Origin: Nostoc sp. UHCC 0302
Lineage (GTDB): Bacteria; Cyanobacteriota; Cyanobacteriia; Cyanobacteriales; Nostocaceae
Reading direction: 5' to 3'
Assembly (NCBI RefSeq): GCF_038096175.1
Contig: NZ_CP151099.1
Location: 2,792,501-2,856,500, forward strand
Length of the DNA: 64,000 nt
In this document: positions 8,417-18,166 of the stretch, one piece after another
How the letters are laid out: every line of letters begins with the position of its first letter
Position numbering within the stretch: the stretch's first letter is position 1
Notes under the pieces: generated by a model
What the model was told of the DNA's origin: nothing
Databases searched by the model: none
The model's input: only the letters and a program-made list of their open reading frames with translations
Made by a program: the position numbers and the translations under genes

Positions 8417-8596
8417 TAACCCTGTTCTGTCACTTTGGGAGAAACCAGTGCCTGAAAGCCTTTCGGAACTTTACTTTTGGTTTTTTAGCTACAAATTTTA
8501 GTTTCTATTAGAAAAGAAAGGCTCAAAGCTTGATTAGATAAAAGTTTTAGTGTTTCGCTACGATTATTGTTTTCCGGAAGTGACAGAACAGGGATA
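8417..8596. mobile_element. MITE family 2, copy A
   Basis: A 180-bp non-coding element with inverted ends TAACCCTGTTCTGTCACTTT and AAGTGACAGAACAGGGATA, about 24 bp pairing with few mismatches. The TA at each end suggests TA-target (IS630/Tc1-like) mobilisation. A second copy of nearly the same length is at 18335-18513. The rest of 8597-8857 holds no gene that I can see. Confidence 0.75.
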
Positions 8597-8857
8597 AGGG
8601 TAAAGTTTAAAGGGGAAGGGGCTAAAAACATGAGTTCCTTGACTCCGCCAAGCTCACGAGAAGGAACTACTAGTTGACCTTTTTTCAAAAAACAGTTTGC
8701 AGATAAGCCTCAGTAAATTTCCAAAATTGGAAAACTAGTTTCCTGATTTAACGATGTATTTCTGATTAAATCTATCTATTCTGAGATTATGCAACAAAAG
8801 CGAACAGCTAATATGCTGGTGTTGCATGGATTTATTAACGATTCACGAGGCAAATAT

Positions 8858-9172
8858 ATGAAACTTTACTATCGCGGTTTGGGCTACGAATTAGACTCCT
8901 CGAAAATTGCAAATAGAACAACAGAAAAGCCTTTTCAACCATCACCTAGTGTTGGGTCAGCTTATAATCTGATTTACCGAGGGGTTACTTATCCTGTTGA
9001 TCCCAATGCCAAATCTGCGGAAATTCCTTTACCACCAACAACTTATAAATTGAGCTATCGAGGAATTAATTACTTGGTGAATAGGAATGCACAGGGAGAA
9101 GTTACTTTAATCACTCAATTGGCAAACTCATTACCAGCCGACACACTGCCACAGTTGACAACATCGCTTTAG
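8858..9172 (+). CDS. DUF4278 repeat protein
   Basis: From the ATG at 8858 (GAGG seven bases upstream) a 104-aa protein with three copies of a short beta unit: MKLYYRGLGYELD, NLIYRGVTYPVDPNAK and YKLSYRGINYLVNRNAQGE. YRGxxY is the DUF4278 signature, common in cyanobacteria and of unknown function. No signal peptide or membrane segment, so probably cytosolic. Confidence 0.75.
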   Translation: MKLYYRGLGYELDSSKIANRTTEKPFQPSPSVGSAYNLIYRGVTYPVDPNAKSAEIPLPPTTYKLSYRGINYLVNRNAQGEVTLITQLANSLPADTLPQLTTSL

Positions 9173-9180
9173 TAAGCCTT

Positions 9181-9480
9181 GAGCAACATGTATTCAGTCT
9201 AGTATTTGAGAAATTGGAAATTTTTACGATTATCGCTGCTGAAGGTAATATCACCCAGCCAGTATGGTCTCCCAATGGACAGCGACTTGCGTTTGTTCAA
9301 CTGAGTGCCAATGGAGCCTATGTTGTTTATGCTGTAAATGCTGATGGGTCTGGGTTAACCAAGCTGTTCTCTGATAACAAGTGTTCGCCAATCTCACCTC
9401 AGTTTAATGGGGTTTGGTCTTCAGACAGTCAAAATCTGGTGTTTGAAAAAATTTGTCCTTTTGACGATCCTCAAACCGAA
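9181..9480 (+). pseudogene. TolB-like beta-propeller fragment
   Basis: The frame contains QPVWSPNGQRLAFVQ...VYAVNADGSGLTKLF...FNGVWSSDSQNLVFEK, two PD40/WD40-like blades typical of TolB-type propellers. There is no ATG start; the frame enters directly from the spacer after the DUF4278 gene, and near 9480 the sequence switches to an unrelated alpha/beta hydrolase. It is an internal piece of a larger propeller protein with both ends lost. Confidence 0.65.
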
Positions 9481-10053
9481 TCTCCGCTATATACCTCTCG
9501 CCCACACCCTAGCTGCGATGGTGACGAATGCCATGCCAAAAGAACAATTTGAGTGGATGGTAGAGTGCAATCTTGAGTTTCCGCGATCGCTTGCTGCAAC
9601 GTTGCTATACAACCGAATGTCACTAAGAAAACGTGAAATCTCGCGCTTGGCAGGGTGTTGGGGGCAGGGTGTAGGGTGTGGTGTTTAAGACAATTAAACT
9701 TTAGTTGCGTCAAGGAGTTCAACATTTTCTTGATTTCCCAAACCTGCAACCCCACACCCCACACCCCACACCCAAAAGCCAGTTATATAAGGGGTTTACG
9801 CTTAACTTAGTGCCATTCGCTATACAACCAATTTCATACAGATTGGCGAGATCAAATTGCCAGGATTCGTAAACCAACTCTAATTATTGGTGGCAGAAAA
9901 AGTATTATTCCTTGGAAATCGCAAGTCTGGATGAATAAAAGCATTCTTAACTCAGAATTGGAAATCTTTGAAGAAGCTGAAGGCGGAGGACATTTCATGT
10001 TCATTGAAAACCCAGAAAAGTTTAACCAACTGGTCTTGCAATTCCTGAAGTAA
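9480..10053 (+). pseudogene. Alpha/beta hydrolase C-terminal half, split by a MITE
   Basis: 9497-9614 encodes LAHTLAAMVTNAMPKEQFEWMVECNLEF... Removing 9615-9818 and one copy of the 11-bp duplication gives an uninterrupted frame ...LLYNQFHTDWRDQIARIRKP, then TLIIGGRKSIIPW and GGGHFMFIENPEKFNQLVLQFLK and stop. This is the cap and C-terminal part of a chloroperoxidase-type hydrolase, with the late Asp position replaced by Lys/Ser and the His kept. The nucleophile half is absent and the 5' end is joined to a beta-propeller fragment, so the gene was dead before or at the MITE insertion. Confidence 0.8.
9615..9818. mobile_element. MITE family 1, copy B
   Basis: A 204-bp non-coding element starting GAATGTCACTAAGAAAACG and ending CTTAGTGCCATTC, flanked by the exact 11-bp duplication GCTATACAACC (9604-9614 and 9819-9829). 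It matches copy A (5250-5442) in reverse orientation and carries the same G/C-rich tracts plus tandem CCCCACA units. It interrupts an alpha/beta hydrolase reading frame. Confidence 0.9.
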
Positions 10054-10171
10054 GCATACCCAGCTTTATTTGATTACAAGACTTAGATGTATATTCCCGA
10101 GGTGGAAAGTAGTTTTTCTAAATAGGATTGCATTTATAGCGGTAGCAAAAGTGGAGATTATCTTTTTACTT

Positions 10172-12178
10172 TTACTTCTTAATACTTATTGATTTAATAT
10201 TTTGTTTCACTAAAAAGTTCCAATTACCTAAATATAAAAATTGCTGCCACCAATTACTTGCTATGGGCCAAGCCAATTCGCAGACAGTACCTTGTGGAGA
10301 GTGAGGATATCGTCGAAATCTACCTCTCAATTGTCGGGCTAAATCTTGAGCTTGTTCTGTTCCTTGCCCATGACGTTGATAGTTTTTAGATATACTCACA
10401 AACCCATTATCAATTACTTGCAGGCAATACTCCCTCGATGAGCGCGTACAAACAACATCAAGACGAGTAGCTCCTTGGGAATGTTTACCGACATTACATA
10501 AAGCTTCTTGCAAAAAAATGTACAAGCTTCGCTTTTGATTTGCATTTAGGTTGCACTCATCTAATGGTTCAAAATTAGGAGGAATAAAACTTTGGATGGT
10601 CGTAAATCCTTGAAAGTTTCTTCTTAAGGTAATGTCGTAAACATAATAAAGCATCTCAGCAATGGGAGTTTGCAAATCGAGTACTTCATTTCCCTCTAAA
10701 TAAACACTATCATTACGACTGAGCATTTCTTGAGTGAGATATTCAGGAATAGCGCGTAATTCTCGATTTAGTTGTTCAAGCTGCGCTCGCAAGTTTTCAG
10801 ACTCTATCTCTTTTTCGCCAAAGCTCCTCAACATCACAGCCAAGCTTTGTAAAGGCCCATTATGGATTGCTTCAAAAGAGCGCTTCAGAGTTAAACTGCG
10901 CTGTTCAAGTAGTGTTCTTAAATCTCTGTCAAAAAAAAATGTTGTCAGTCCTGCACTTGTAAGAGCTAACAAGGTTGGTACTAAAGGAATCCACCAACCC
11001 AGAACTAGGCAAATATAACAAATCCCAACAAGTCCGGTACTAGTTACACCAAGACTCAACAATGTCTTTGCCGGAGATTGCAGGATTAAACCCAGAATTA
11101 TGCCGAGTAAACCCCAAGCTAAAATCCATAAATACTCCCAAATTTCTGACCAGACTTTTAGCAGTGGTCGTCTGTCTAAAACATGACTAATGATTTGGCT
11201 CGTAGCATGAGCATGAACTTCTACACCATAAATCCATTGGTATTGATTAGCAGAGTTTTCAACTCCTAAAGCCGTGGTGTAAAGTGTATTTTTAACTGCG
11301 GAGATGATAAAGTTATCTTTAACGCTGGGGGCAGTCATGCCAACAATCACGACGCGATCGCGAATCCAACTAGGATCAATTTTTTTATTGAGGACATCTC
11401 TGAGAGATATGGTGCGAAAAGGTTGGGGATGAGAGCGAAAGTTGAGTAGCATTTGAAAGCCATTGGCATCAGTTCCCACATATCCGCCAGAATCGGGGAG
11501 AAATCGGACTAGCCGACTTGAACCGAACTTAATGGGGTCAAAAGAGCGACTACCATGAGCAAACTTGATTCCTTGCTCACGTAAATAGAATTGTGCTAAA
11601 CGCAGAGGTAGAGAGTATTTCAGTTCTCCGGTGTAAGTTTTACTTGCAATTAAGCCACGTCGCAACTTCCCGTCCGGATCTACAATTAAGTCTGCAAAGC
11701 CGACTCGTTGGGCAGGTAACTCAGGTGGTGGTTTAACATTAAAAGATTGTTTTTGGTTTAATGCTACTTCAACTCCGATGAGATTTGGATTCTCTCTCCA
11801 AACAGGTACAAGCTCTGCATCAGCCGAGTTCCTTTTATCTCTAAAAAGGTCGAGACCGATGACTTTGGGTTTGTAGCTATTTAAGATGCTCAACATTTGG
11901 GCGATTTCTTTATCTGGGATGGGAAACCTGCCTACATAGTTAATATCGTCTTCATCAATACCCACAATTACTACCCGCGAATCGACAGCTTCATTAGGTC
12001 GTAGCCGGAGCAATTGATCGAAAGCCAGCCACTCTTGCGATTGCAATAATCCTGTTGAGCGCACAAGCATGATAATTCCTACCACAGAGAGTCCTGGCAG
12101 CACTACTTCTCGCCAGAGTTTCAGTTCTTTATGAACTTTTTTCCATAAATTGCTTTGAGTTGAAAGTGCGATTTTCAT
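10172..12178 (-). CDS. CHASE2-domain sensor histidine kinase
   Basis: 668 aa. After one N-terminal transmembrane helix (about 25-42) residues about 50-340 form an extracellular CHASE2 sensor (VDSRVVIVGIDEDDI, then SWIRDRVVIVGMTAPSVKD). Three helices follow (about 346-413), then a HisKA_3-like region with EAIHNGPLQ (phosphoacceptor His439) and an ATP-binding domain with N-box LQEALCNVGKHSQG and DNG (VIDNGF). The ATPase G-boxes are somewhat irregular. Its start overlaps the stop of the response regulator (TGATG), so the two are translationally coupled. The stimulus of CHASE2 domains is unknown. Confidence 0.88.
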   Translation of the reverse strand: MKIALSTQSNLWKKVHKELKLWREVVLPGLSVVGIIMLVRSTGLLQSQEWLAFDQLLRLRPNEAVDSRVVIVGIDEDDINYVGRFPIPDKEIAQMLSILNSYKPKVIGLDLFRDKRNSADAELVPVWRENPNLIGVEVALNQKQSFNVKPPPELPAQRVGFADLIVDPDGKLRRGLIASKTYTGELKYSLPLRLAQFYLREQGIKFAHGSRSFDPIKFGSSRLVRFLPDSGGYVGTDANGFQMLLNFRSHPQPFRTISLRDVLNKKIDPSWIRDRVVIVGMTAPSVKDNFIISAVKNTLYTTALGVENSANQYQWIYGVEVHAHATSQIISHVLDRRPLLKVWSEIWEYLWILAWGLLGIILGLILQSPAKTLLSLGVTSTGLVGICYICLVLGWWIPLVPTLLALTSAGLTTFFFDRDLRTLLEQRSLTLKRSFEAIHNGPLQSLAVMLRSFGEKEIESENLRAQLEQLNRELRAIPEYLTQEMLSRNDSVYLEGNEVLDLQTPIAEMLYYVYDITLRRNFQGFTTIQSFIPPNFEPLDECNLNANQKRSLYIFLQEALCNVGKHSQGATRLDVVCTRSSREYCLQVIDNGFVSISKNYQRHGQGTEQAQDLARQLRGRFRRYPHSPQGTVCELAWPIASNWWQQFLYLGNWNFLVKQNIKSISIKK

Positions 12179-12852
12179 CAGTTGATTAATCCGATTTTTC
12201 TAGCTGCAATTTCAATTTGAATTCTCAATTCTTTACCAGGTTCGTCATACACACCCAAAGCATCTTGCAGTCTAATCCAGTAGTTTCGTACAGTGCGATC
12301 GCTCAGGTTCATTTTTTGGGCGATCGCTTTATCTGTCAAGCCTTCTTGATATTTTAGCGTCAGCACCTCTAGCCATTTTCGGTCAAATTCTGGGCGCGAT
12401 CGCAGTTCTGAAGATAAATAAATAGAGCCGCGCAACGCCAAGTCAATGAACTTTAACATTTCGCGGATAGGCAAAGACTTATCCATAGCCGCAAAGCCAC
12501 CTTCATAGGCATTAATCATCGGTTTGAGGCGCACCAAAGGTTTAACATTGGTACTCAGCACCACTAAATTAGGGGCAAGAGTGCTGGACATCAAAGTTTT
12601 GATCAGTTGCATCCCAACCTCAACCTGAGCTGGGGCTTGAGGCTTTTCTGGCAGACATAAATCAACAATTAGCAAGTCTGGGTGGTGGCGTTCAAATTGC
12701 TGATATGCAGTTTGGGCATCCTGAGCCGCGAGGATTTCTACTTCTGGGTATTTGTCTTTGAGTGCTGGAATTGTGCCTTGAAGAATTGCTTCATGGTCGT
12801 CAACGACTAAAAATTTTTGCATGATAGTTGACATAATTTTTAAATTTTTCAT
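12178..12852 (-). CDS. NarL/FixJ-type response regulator
   Basis: 224 aa. Receiver domain with acidic pocket VVDDHE and phospho-acceptor Asp64 (LLIVDLCLP); C-terminal LuxR-type helix-turn-helix (LTDKAIAQKMNLSDRTVRNY). Likely DNA-binding partner of the CHASE2 kinase, with which it overlaps by one base. MQKFLVVDDHE (ATG at 12822) is an alternative start that fits the family better. It diverges from the TPS exoprotein gene across a 248-bp spacer, so that gene is a plausible target (inference). Confidence 0.88.
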   Translation of the reverse strand: MKNLKIMSTIMQKFLVVDDHEAILQGTIPALKDKYPEVEILAAQDAQTAYQQFERHHPDLLIVDLCLPEKPQAPAQVEVGMQLIKTLMSSTLAPNLVVLSTNVKPLVRLKPMINAYEGGFAAMDKSLPIREMLKFIDLALRGSIYLSSELRSRPEFDRKWLEVLTLKYQEGLTDKAIAQKMNLSDRTVRNYWIRLQDALGVYDEPGKELRIQIEIAARKIGLIN

Positions 12853-13100
12853 AGCTGCTGAAACTACAGCAGGTCTAAGTTCTTGTAATTAAAAACTAAC
12901 CCGGCATCTCAGTAAAAGTTTTGCTTAGATACTAGGGTACGAATAAATAGCTAGTTGTGTGTTGCGATTTGAGGAATTTAGTTTGCCAAAATCGGAAAGG
13001 CAGTGGATTATTCAACCAACACGACGATTGCACGCCCATTTTACTATTTGTAATTTATATGTAAAAGAATGTAAGAATAGGGTTTTTCAATTATTCTCTA

Positions 13101-16100
13101 GTGAAAGTAGAAAAGAGGTACTATGACTACTGGGTGCTAAAAGTTGAGATTGTTGTGAAAGTAAAATCAGAGTATTATCAACGCTGGAATTCGCTGCTAT
13201 TTAGTTTTGGAGCGATAATTCTTACAGGATGCTATGCAAGTGCAACTTTTGTAACAAGTAGCCCTGTGAACGCTCAAATTGTTCCCGATAATACACTGCC
13301 GATAAATTCCAGCGTCACGCCAGGCTGCACGGCTTGCACAATTGAAGGGGGAACAGTTCGGGGTAGCAACCTGTTTCACAGCTTCAGCGAGTTTGGAGTG
13401 CCTACAGGTGGAAAAGCGTTTTTTAACAATGCTACGTCAATTGAGAACATTTTCACTCGCGTTACAGGAAACTCAATATCTAATATTGATGGGTTGATTC
13501 GAGTGGTGGGAGGTGCGAATCTGTTTTTCCTCAATCCCAATGGTATTATTTTTGGGACGAATGCTCGCTTAGATATTGGTGGTTCGTTTTTAGCGACTAC
13601 AGCTAGTAGTATATTATTTGCCAATGGTACGGTTTTTAATACTAAACCTGATACCTCCACTACTCCGTTGCTGACCGTCAGCGTCCCGATTGGTTTGCAA
13701 TTTAACGGCAGGGAAGGCAATATCGTCGTTAGATCAAGTAGAGCTTCTCCTGTCAACCCGAAGAGTGAGAGTGGGGATGCAGGGCAACTGCCAAATACGG
13801 CACAGATAGTAAACACCTCCGGGACATCTCCTAGTACGATTTCTGGGAGGCTTTCTGATAGCAGCGATGTGGATTTGTACCAAATTTTTCTGCCTGCGGG
13901 TCAATCCTTCCAAGCAACAACTGAAGATGAGACTGTCGTGGACACCCGTTTGTTCTTATTTGATAGCAGTGGTAGGGGTCTTTATTCCAATGATGATTCT
14001 GTGGAATTTATACAATCAACTGTACCATTTGTGCAACCCTTTACGCCGACTACAGCGGGAACTTATTACTTAGGCATCACTAGCAGCGGGAACAAGCCAA
14101 CCAGCGACGATGGTTTAATCTTTGATGAAAACTATGGTTATGGTAATCCAATTGGTTCTGGTGCTAAGTTGCCTTTAAGTGGTTGGGATAATAAGGGTAC
14201 TGATAGTGGAGACTACACCATCAGGCTAATTAGTAACTCATCCGTTAACCTGCCGAGTGCAGGTCTTCAGATTCAACCGGGCAGAACTCTAGCTTTGGTA
14301 GGCGGCAATATAACTATCGAGGGGGGAAAGTTACAAGCACCTGGAGGACGAGTAGAGTTGGCAGCAGTGAAGGATTCAGGAGTGGTAGAACTGATTCAGC
14401 TAGGGCAGAAGTTGCAGTTGAATGTTCCTGAAGGGTTGGCAAGAGCTGACTTATCACTTACAAACAAGGGTCAAGTGAATGTAAGGGCAGGTGGTGGTGG
14501 GAGCATTGTTATCAATGCCCGGAACTTGAATATTTCAGGAGCAGATACTTGGCTAAGAGCAGGAATAGCGCGAGGGTTGGGTTCTGTTGGCTCAAAGGCG
14601 GGCGATATTGCAATTAATGTGACAGAGGCAACAAACTTGGACGTAGGCATGATCTCTAATTCAGTGTTAGATGGAAGCATGGGGAACGGGGGCGATCTCA
14701 ATATCGTTACTGGGTCACTTAATGTTACTAATGGTGCTTTGCTGTATGCCATCTCCGTTGGAGAGGGGAAAGCGGGTAACTTAAATATAAATGCCCGCGA
14801 TACGGTTACCTTTGATGGAGTAAATAGCCATGAATATTCTAGTGGGGCATTTACTGCTCTGGGATTGCTAGGCGTAGGCAATGGGGGCAATCTCAATATC
14901 GCTACTGGGTCACTTAATGTCACTAATGGTGCTGTACTCAATGCCAATACTTCTGGAAAAGGGAAGGCAGGCAATATAAATATAAATGCTCGCGACACAG
15001 TTATCTTTGATGGAGAAAGTGCGGCATTCAGCAGTGTGTACAGGACAGGTAAAGGTGACGGAGGCAATATTAACCTTACCACCGGCTCGCTCTTTCTTAC
15101 CAATGGAGCTTTCCTAAGTGCCGGCACCTCTGGACAGGGGAAAGCAGGTAATGTGAATATCGATGCCCGCGATACGGTTGCCTTTAATGGAATAGATGGC
15201 AAGGGTCATTCTAGTGGGATATTTAGCATTGTGGCAATTACAGGCGTGGGCAACGGGGGAAACTTAAACATTACTACCGAGTCACTTGTTTTAAGTAATA
15301 ATGCTGTAGTAAGTGCCAGAACTCGCGGACAAGGAAATGGAGGTGATATTACTGTTAATGCTAATACAATAGAGGCGCTAAGTGGCGGACAAGTTCTCAC
15401 GACTACCACTAATACTGGCAAAGCCGGAGACATCACCTTAAATGTGACCCAAAACGTCATGCTTTCGGGTAGCGATCCCACTTATTTGACTCGAATCGCT
15501 CAATTTGGTACCGATGTATTAGATAGTGTAGATTTTAGCAGTGGTTTATTTGCCAATACATTAAGCACTTCGACAAATCAAGGGGGTAACTTGACGATTA
15601 ATACTGGGCAATTAACTGTCCGGGATGGAGCGCAAGTTACTGTCAGCAGTGAAGGCTTAGGGATTGCAGGCTCGTTGATAGTCTCAGCCGACTCTATCCG
15701 TCTCGACAACGAAGGAAAAATCAGCGCTGATACCTCTGGTAGTGGAGGAAACATTGACCTGCGAGCGCGCGATTTGTTACTCCTACGCCGAGGTAGCAGC
15801 ATTACTACCAACGCGACTAGTGCAGCCACTGGTGGTAACATCACGATTAATACCAACAACCTAGTCGCTGTTCCCCAAGAAAATAGTGACATTAGTGCCA
15901 ATGCTCTTGATAGCTTTGGTGGTCAAATAATTGTGAATGCTTCGGGCATCTTTGGCACAGAGTTTCGTGACAGCCCCACGCCATTAAGTGACATTACAGC
16001 TACTTCTGCTCGTGGTTATGAGTTTAATGGTGCAGTGCAGATCAATACGCCTGATGTTAATCCAAGCCAAGGTCTAACTGCCCTGCCCACAAACATCATA

Positions 16101-16439
16101 GATACTTCACAGTTGATTGCTAATAGTTGCATTGCACGAAGTAAACGACCAGAAGGAAAATTCATCATCACGGGAAACGGAGGCTCGCCAGTGATGCCAG
16201 ATGACCCCGCAGTTGCATCCTATCAGACTTATCAGATTCCAACTGTTACAAGCGCAAGTATCTCAAAGTACCAAGAAAATACAGCTAATACTAATAAGCA
16301 TGAAATAGCTGTACCTGCGCCATTTCTTGAAGCTACTGGATGGGTTTACGGGTCTAATGGTGAAGTGATTCTCACTAGCTTTGCCTCAACTGTTGTTCCT
16401 GATACTCCTTGGTCAAAGCTGCCTACTTGTTCTGGTTGA
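13101..16439 (+). CDS. Haemagglutination-domain (TPS) exoprotein with PPC-like insertion
   Basis: 1112 aa. The signal peptide ends about residue 59 (SSPVNAQ-IVPD); the shorter GTG start near 13155 would suit it equally. Residues 60-212 are the TPS secretion domain (NLFHSFSEFGVP, LFFLNPNGIIFG). Residues about 240-378 look like a pre-peptidase C-terminal beta domain (GRLSDSSDVDLYQIFLPAG, TYYLGITSSG, SGDYTIRL), splitting TPS from the usual GGNITIEGGKLQAPGGRVEL region at about 389-420. Residues about 460-900 are beta-helix repeats of GNGGNLNIxTGSL and GKAGNINIxARDTV type. The end (CIARS...GWVYGSNGEVIL) is the normal cyanobacterial C-terminus. No TpsB exporter gene is present in the window. Confidence 0.88.
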   Translation: MKVEKRYYDYWVLKVEIVVKVKSEYYQRWNSLLFSFGAIILTGCYASATFVTSSPVNAQIVPDNTLPINSSVTPGCTACTIEGGTVRGSNLFHSFSEFGVPTGGKAFFNNATSIENIFTRVTGNSISNIDGLIRVVGGANLFFLNPNGIIFGTNARLDIGGSFLATTASSILFANGTVFNTKPDTSTTPLLTVSVPIGLQFNGREGNIVVRSSRASPVNPKSESGDAGQLPNTAQIVNTSGTSPSTISGRLSDSSDVDLYQIFLPAGQSFQATTEDETVVDTRLFLFDSSGRGLYSNDDSVEFIQSTVPFVQPFTPTTAGTYYLGITSSGNKPTSDDGLIFDENYGYGNPIGSGAKLPLSGWDNKGTDSGDYTIRLISNSSVNLPSAGLQIQPGRTLALVGGNITIEGGKLQAPGGRVELAAVKDSGVVELIQLGQKLQLNVPEGLARADLSLTNKGQVNVRAGGGGSIVINARNLNISGADTWLRAGIARGLGSVGSKAGDIAINVTEATNLDVGMISNSVLDGSMGNGGDLNIVTGSLNVTNGALLYAISVGEGKAGNLNINARDTVTFDGVNSHEYSSGAFTALGLLGVGNGGNLNIATGSLNVTNGAVLNANTSGKGKAGNININARDTVIFDGESAAFSSVYRTGKGDGGNINLTTGSLFLTNGAFLSAGTSGQGKAGNVNIDARDTVAFNGIDGKGHSSGIFSIVAITGVGNGGNLNITTESLVLSNNAVVSARTRGQGNGGDITVNANTIEALSGGQVLTTTTNTGKAGDITLNVTQNVMLSGSDPTYLTRIAQFGTDVLDSVDFSSGLFANTLSTSTNQGGNLTINTGQLTVRDGAQVTVSSEGLGIAGSLIVSADSIRLDNEGKISADTSGSGGNIDLRARDLLLLRRGSSITTNATSAATGGNITINTNNLVAVPQENSDISANALDSFGGQIIVNASGIFGTEFRDSPTPLSDITATSARGYEFNGAVQINTPDVNPSQGLTALPTNIIDTSQLIANSCIARSKRPEGKFIITGNGGSPVMPDDPAVASYQTYQIPTVTSASISKYQENTANTNKHEIAVPAPFLEATGWVYGSNGEVILTSFASTVVPDTPWSKLPTCSG

Positions 16440-16843
16440 AAAATCAGTTGATTGAGGTTCCAAAATTGACTTTCCAATTTTAGAAGGCTTTGTTGCATGA
16501 AACAGAAAAAGGCACACCTTTTTTCAAAAGAGTGGCGAATTAGTCTTCCACTTTATATTAGCATCTCTAGCTTTGAAAATTCTTGATTTGCGACAAAAGA
16601 TTAAAACATTTGCTTTCTCTAGGATAGAAAAAATATTTGATAAAAATTTGTCATTGTTATGAATAAGCTATGACACTTTTATAAGAATTCGATATAAATT
16701 TATCTACCGTATTCAAAATTAATAATCAATTATTTTTACTTTGTACTTAGTATTAAAAGCGCCTATATTCTTGATATTGATTTGTAGATTATACCTTGAA
16801 AGGTTAGTTCACACTCATACTCCAGCTTTAGTTTTTGAAAAGG
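16440..16843. other. AT-rich spacer without genes
   Basis: 404 bp between the exoprotein and the convergent carboxypeptidase gene. I see no credible coding frame, no RNA gene and no strong hairpin. Confidence 0.5.
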
Positions 16844-18166
16844 CTAGTTTCTGAATAAAATTTCATTACGACTGTCTACACCGATTTGAGGTAAAGAGTT
16901 CATCGCTAAGTGGGGAGTTAGGATAGTAGGAACTACTTGAGGTAGTTGCAACTGCTTCATCAAATTTTGCAACAGTTTATCTTGCTCAGAACGGAAACCT
17001 GCTGGGTTTGTGCCACGGTTTAGGATTGCAAACCAGACCAAACCGCGATCGCGTGTAGGCATCACACCAGCTAAACTACTGACATCATGCAATGTCCCAG
17101 TTTTAATTACAGTCGCAACAGGAATATGTCTGCGATGAATTGTCCCTCGATGATCCAACCCGGAAGTGAGAAATAAATCAGCCAAATTCATCTGATGAGC
17201 TACTGCTTCCCGCTCTAGCGCCATGAACATTGCACAAATTGCTCTAGGGGAAATGCGATTTTCTGGGCCTAGTCCAGAACCATTGATTAATTGAATTTCG
17301 GACTGTGGTACTCCAGCCATATTAGCGGCTGTTGATTGGACTACACTAAAACCTCCCACTGATTCTGCTAGCATCTCTGCCATATCATTGTTACTAAAAA
17401 CGTTCATCTCTTTGATCAGTTGTTGTAAAGGCAAAGACCGATGACGCACTAACAAATTTTGTTGAGGAGTGGATTGTAAATTTACTTTAACAGTACCCGT
17501 AATTTTGACTTGTGGCTTTGGCGTTCCCTTGGGCATAGTTGAATATTGGAAAAGAACAGAGCGGTTCCATATGGCATAATTTAGTGCTTGTTTGAGCATT
17601 TGACCTGCCAAGAATGGATAACGCTGGAAATTCATGGCGAAGTTACCAGTAATTACCAAATTTCCTTTTACTTGTTTGATGCCTATTTGATTGAGAGTAT
17701 TTCCTAAAGCTATTCCTTCCTGCCAAACAAACATCGGATCTCCACCACCAGCTATGACTAAATCACCTTCCAATACCCCATTTACTACCGGCCCAGTGGC
17801 ACTTACCAAAGTCTCAAATTGGTGGTCTGGCCCCCAGGTTTTGAAAGCAACTAATGAGGTAGCAATTTTGGTTAAAGAGGCAGCTGGCAGAGGTGTTGTA
17901 CCTTGGTGATTAGCCATAAGCATTGGCCCTGACTGTATCCAAATTCCTTGGTTTTCTTTCAAATTCTGTGCTATCAGTTTTGATGTGATTAGCTCCTTGA
18001 GATATTCTTGCACTGTAGTGTTTCCAGATGGATTCGGATCTGAGGCAAGAACCAAGCTAGGACTAATTTGCCAAGCTAGTGCATCTAAAGCATCTAAATA
18101 ATTGATTTGGATTCCAGCTTTTTCTAGCCACAGCGTTACTAAGCCTGAACCTAATAACTCAAGCAT
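16844..18166 (-). CDS. dacB: D-alanyl-D-alanine carboxypeptidase, PBP4/S13 family
   Basis: 440 aa of the DacB (peptidase S13) class, which trims or cleaves peptidoglycan peptides in the periplasm. The three penicillin-binding motifs are present: SLTK (Ser97-Lys100), SNN (258-260) and KTG (355-357). A hydrophobic start (MLELLGSGLVTLWLEKAG) may be a poor signal or anchor. GAGGAG lies about seven bases before the ATG. The insertion between the first two motifs is typical of class C low-mass PBPs. Confidence 0.88.
   Translation of the reverse strand: MLELLGSGLVTLWLEKAGIQINYLDALDALAWQISPSLVLASDPNPSGNTTVQEYLKELITSKLIAQNLKENQGIWIQSGPMLMANHQGTTPLPAASLTKIATSLVAFKTWGPDHQFETLVSATGPVVNGVLEGDLVIAGGGDPMFVWQEGIALGNTLNQIGIKQVKGNLVITGNFAMNFQRYPFLAGQMLKQALNYAIWNRSVLFQYSTMPKGTPKPQVKITGTVKVNLQSTPQQNLLVRHRSLPLQQLIKEMNVFSNNDMAEMLAESVGGFSVVQSTAANMAGVPQSEIQLINGSGLGPENRISPRAICAMFMALEREAVAHQMNLADLFLTSGLDHRGTIHRRHIPVATVIKTGTLHDVSSLAGVMPTRDRGLVWFAILNRGTNPAGFRSEQDKLLQNLMKQLQLPQVVPTILTPHLAMNSLPQIGVDSRNEILFRN

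Noticed and set aside
9740-9775. Tandem CCCCACA units considered as a CRISPR or minisatellite
   Set aside because: They lie inside a MITE with defined ends; units are too short and there are no spacers.
14471-15901. Long minus-strand frames within the exoprotein gene
   Set aside because: They arise from the repetitive beta-helix coding DNA; Pro/Ser/Val-rich products without domain features.
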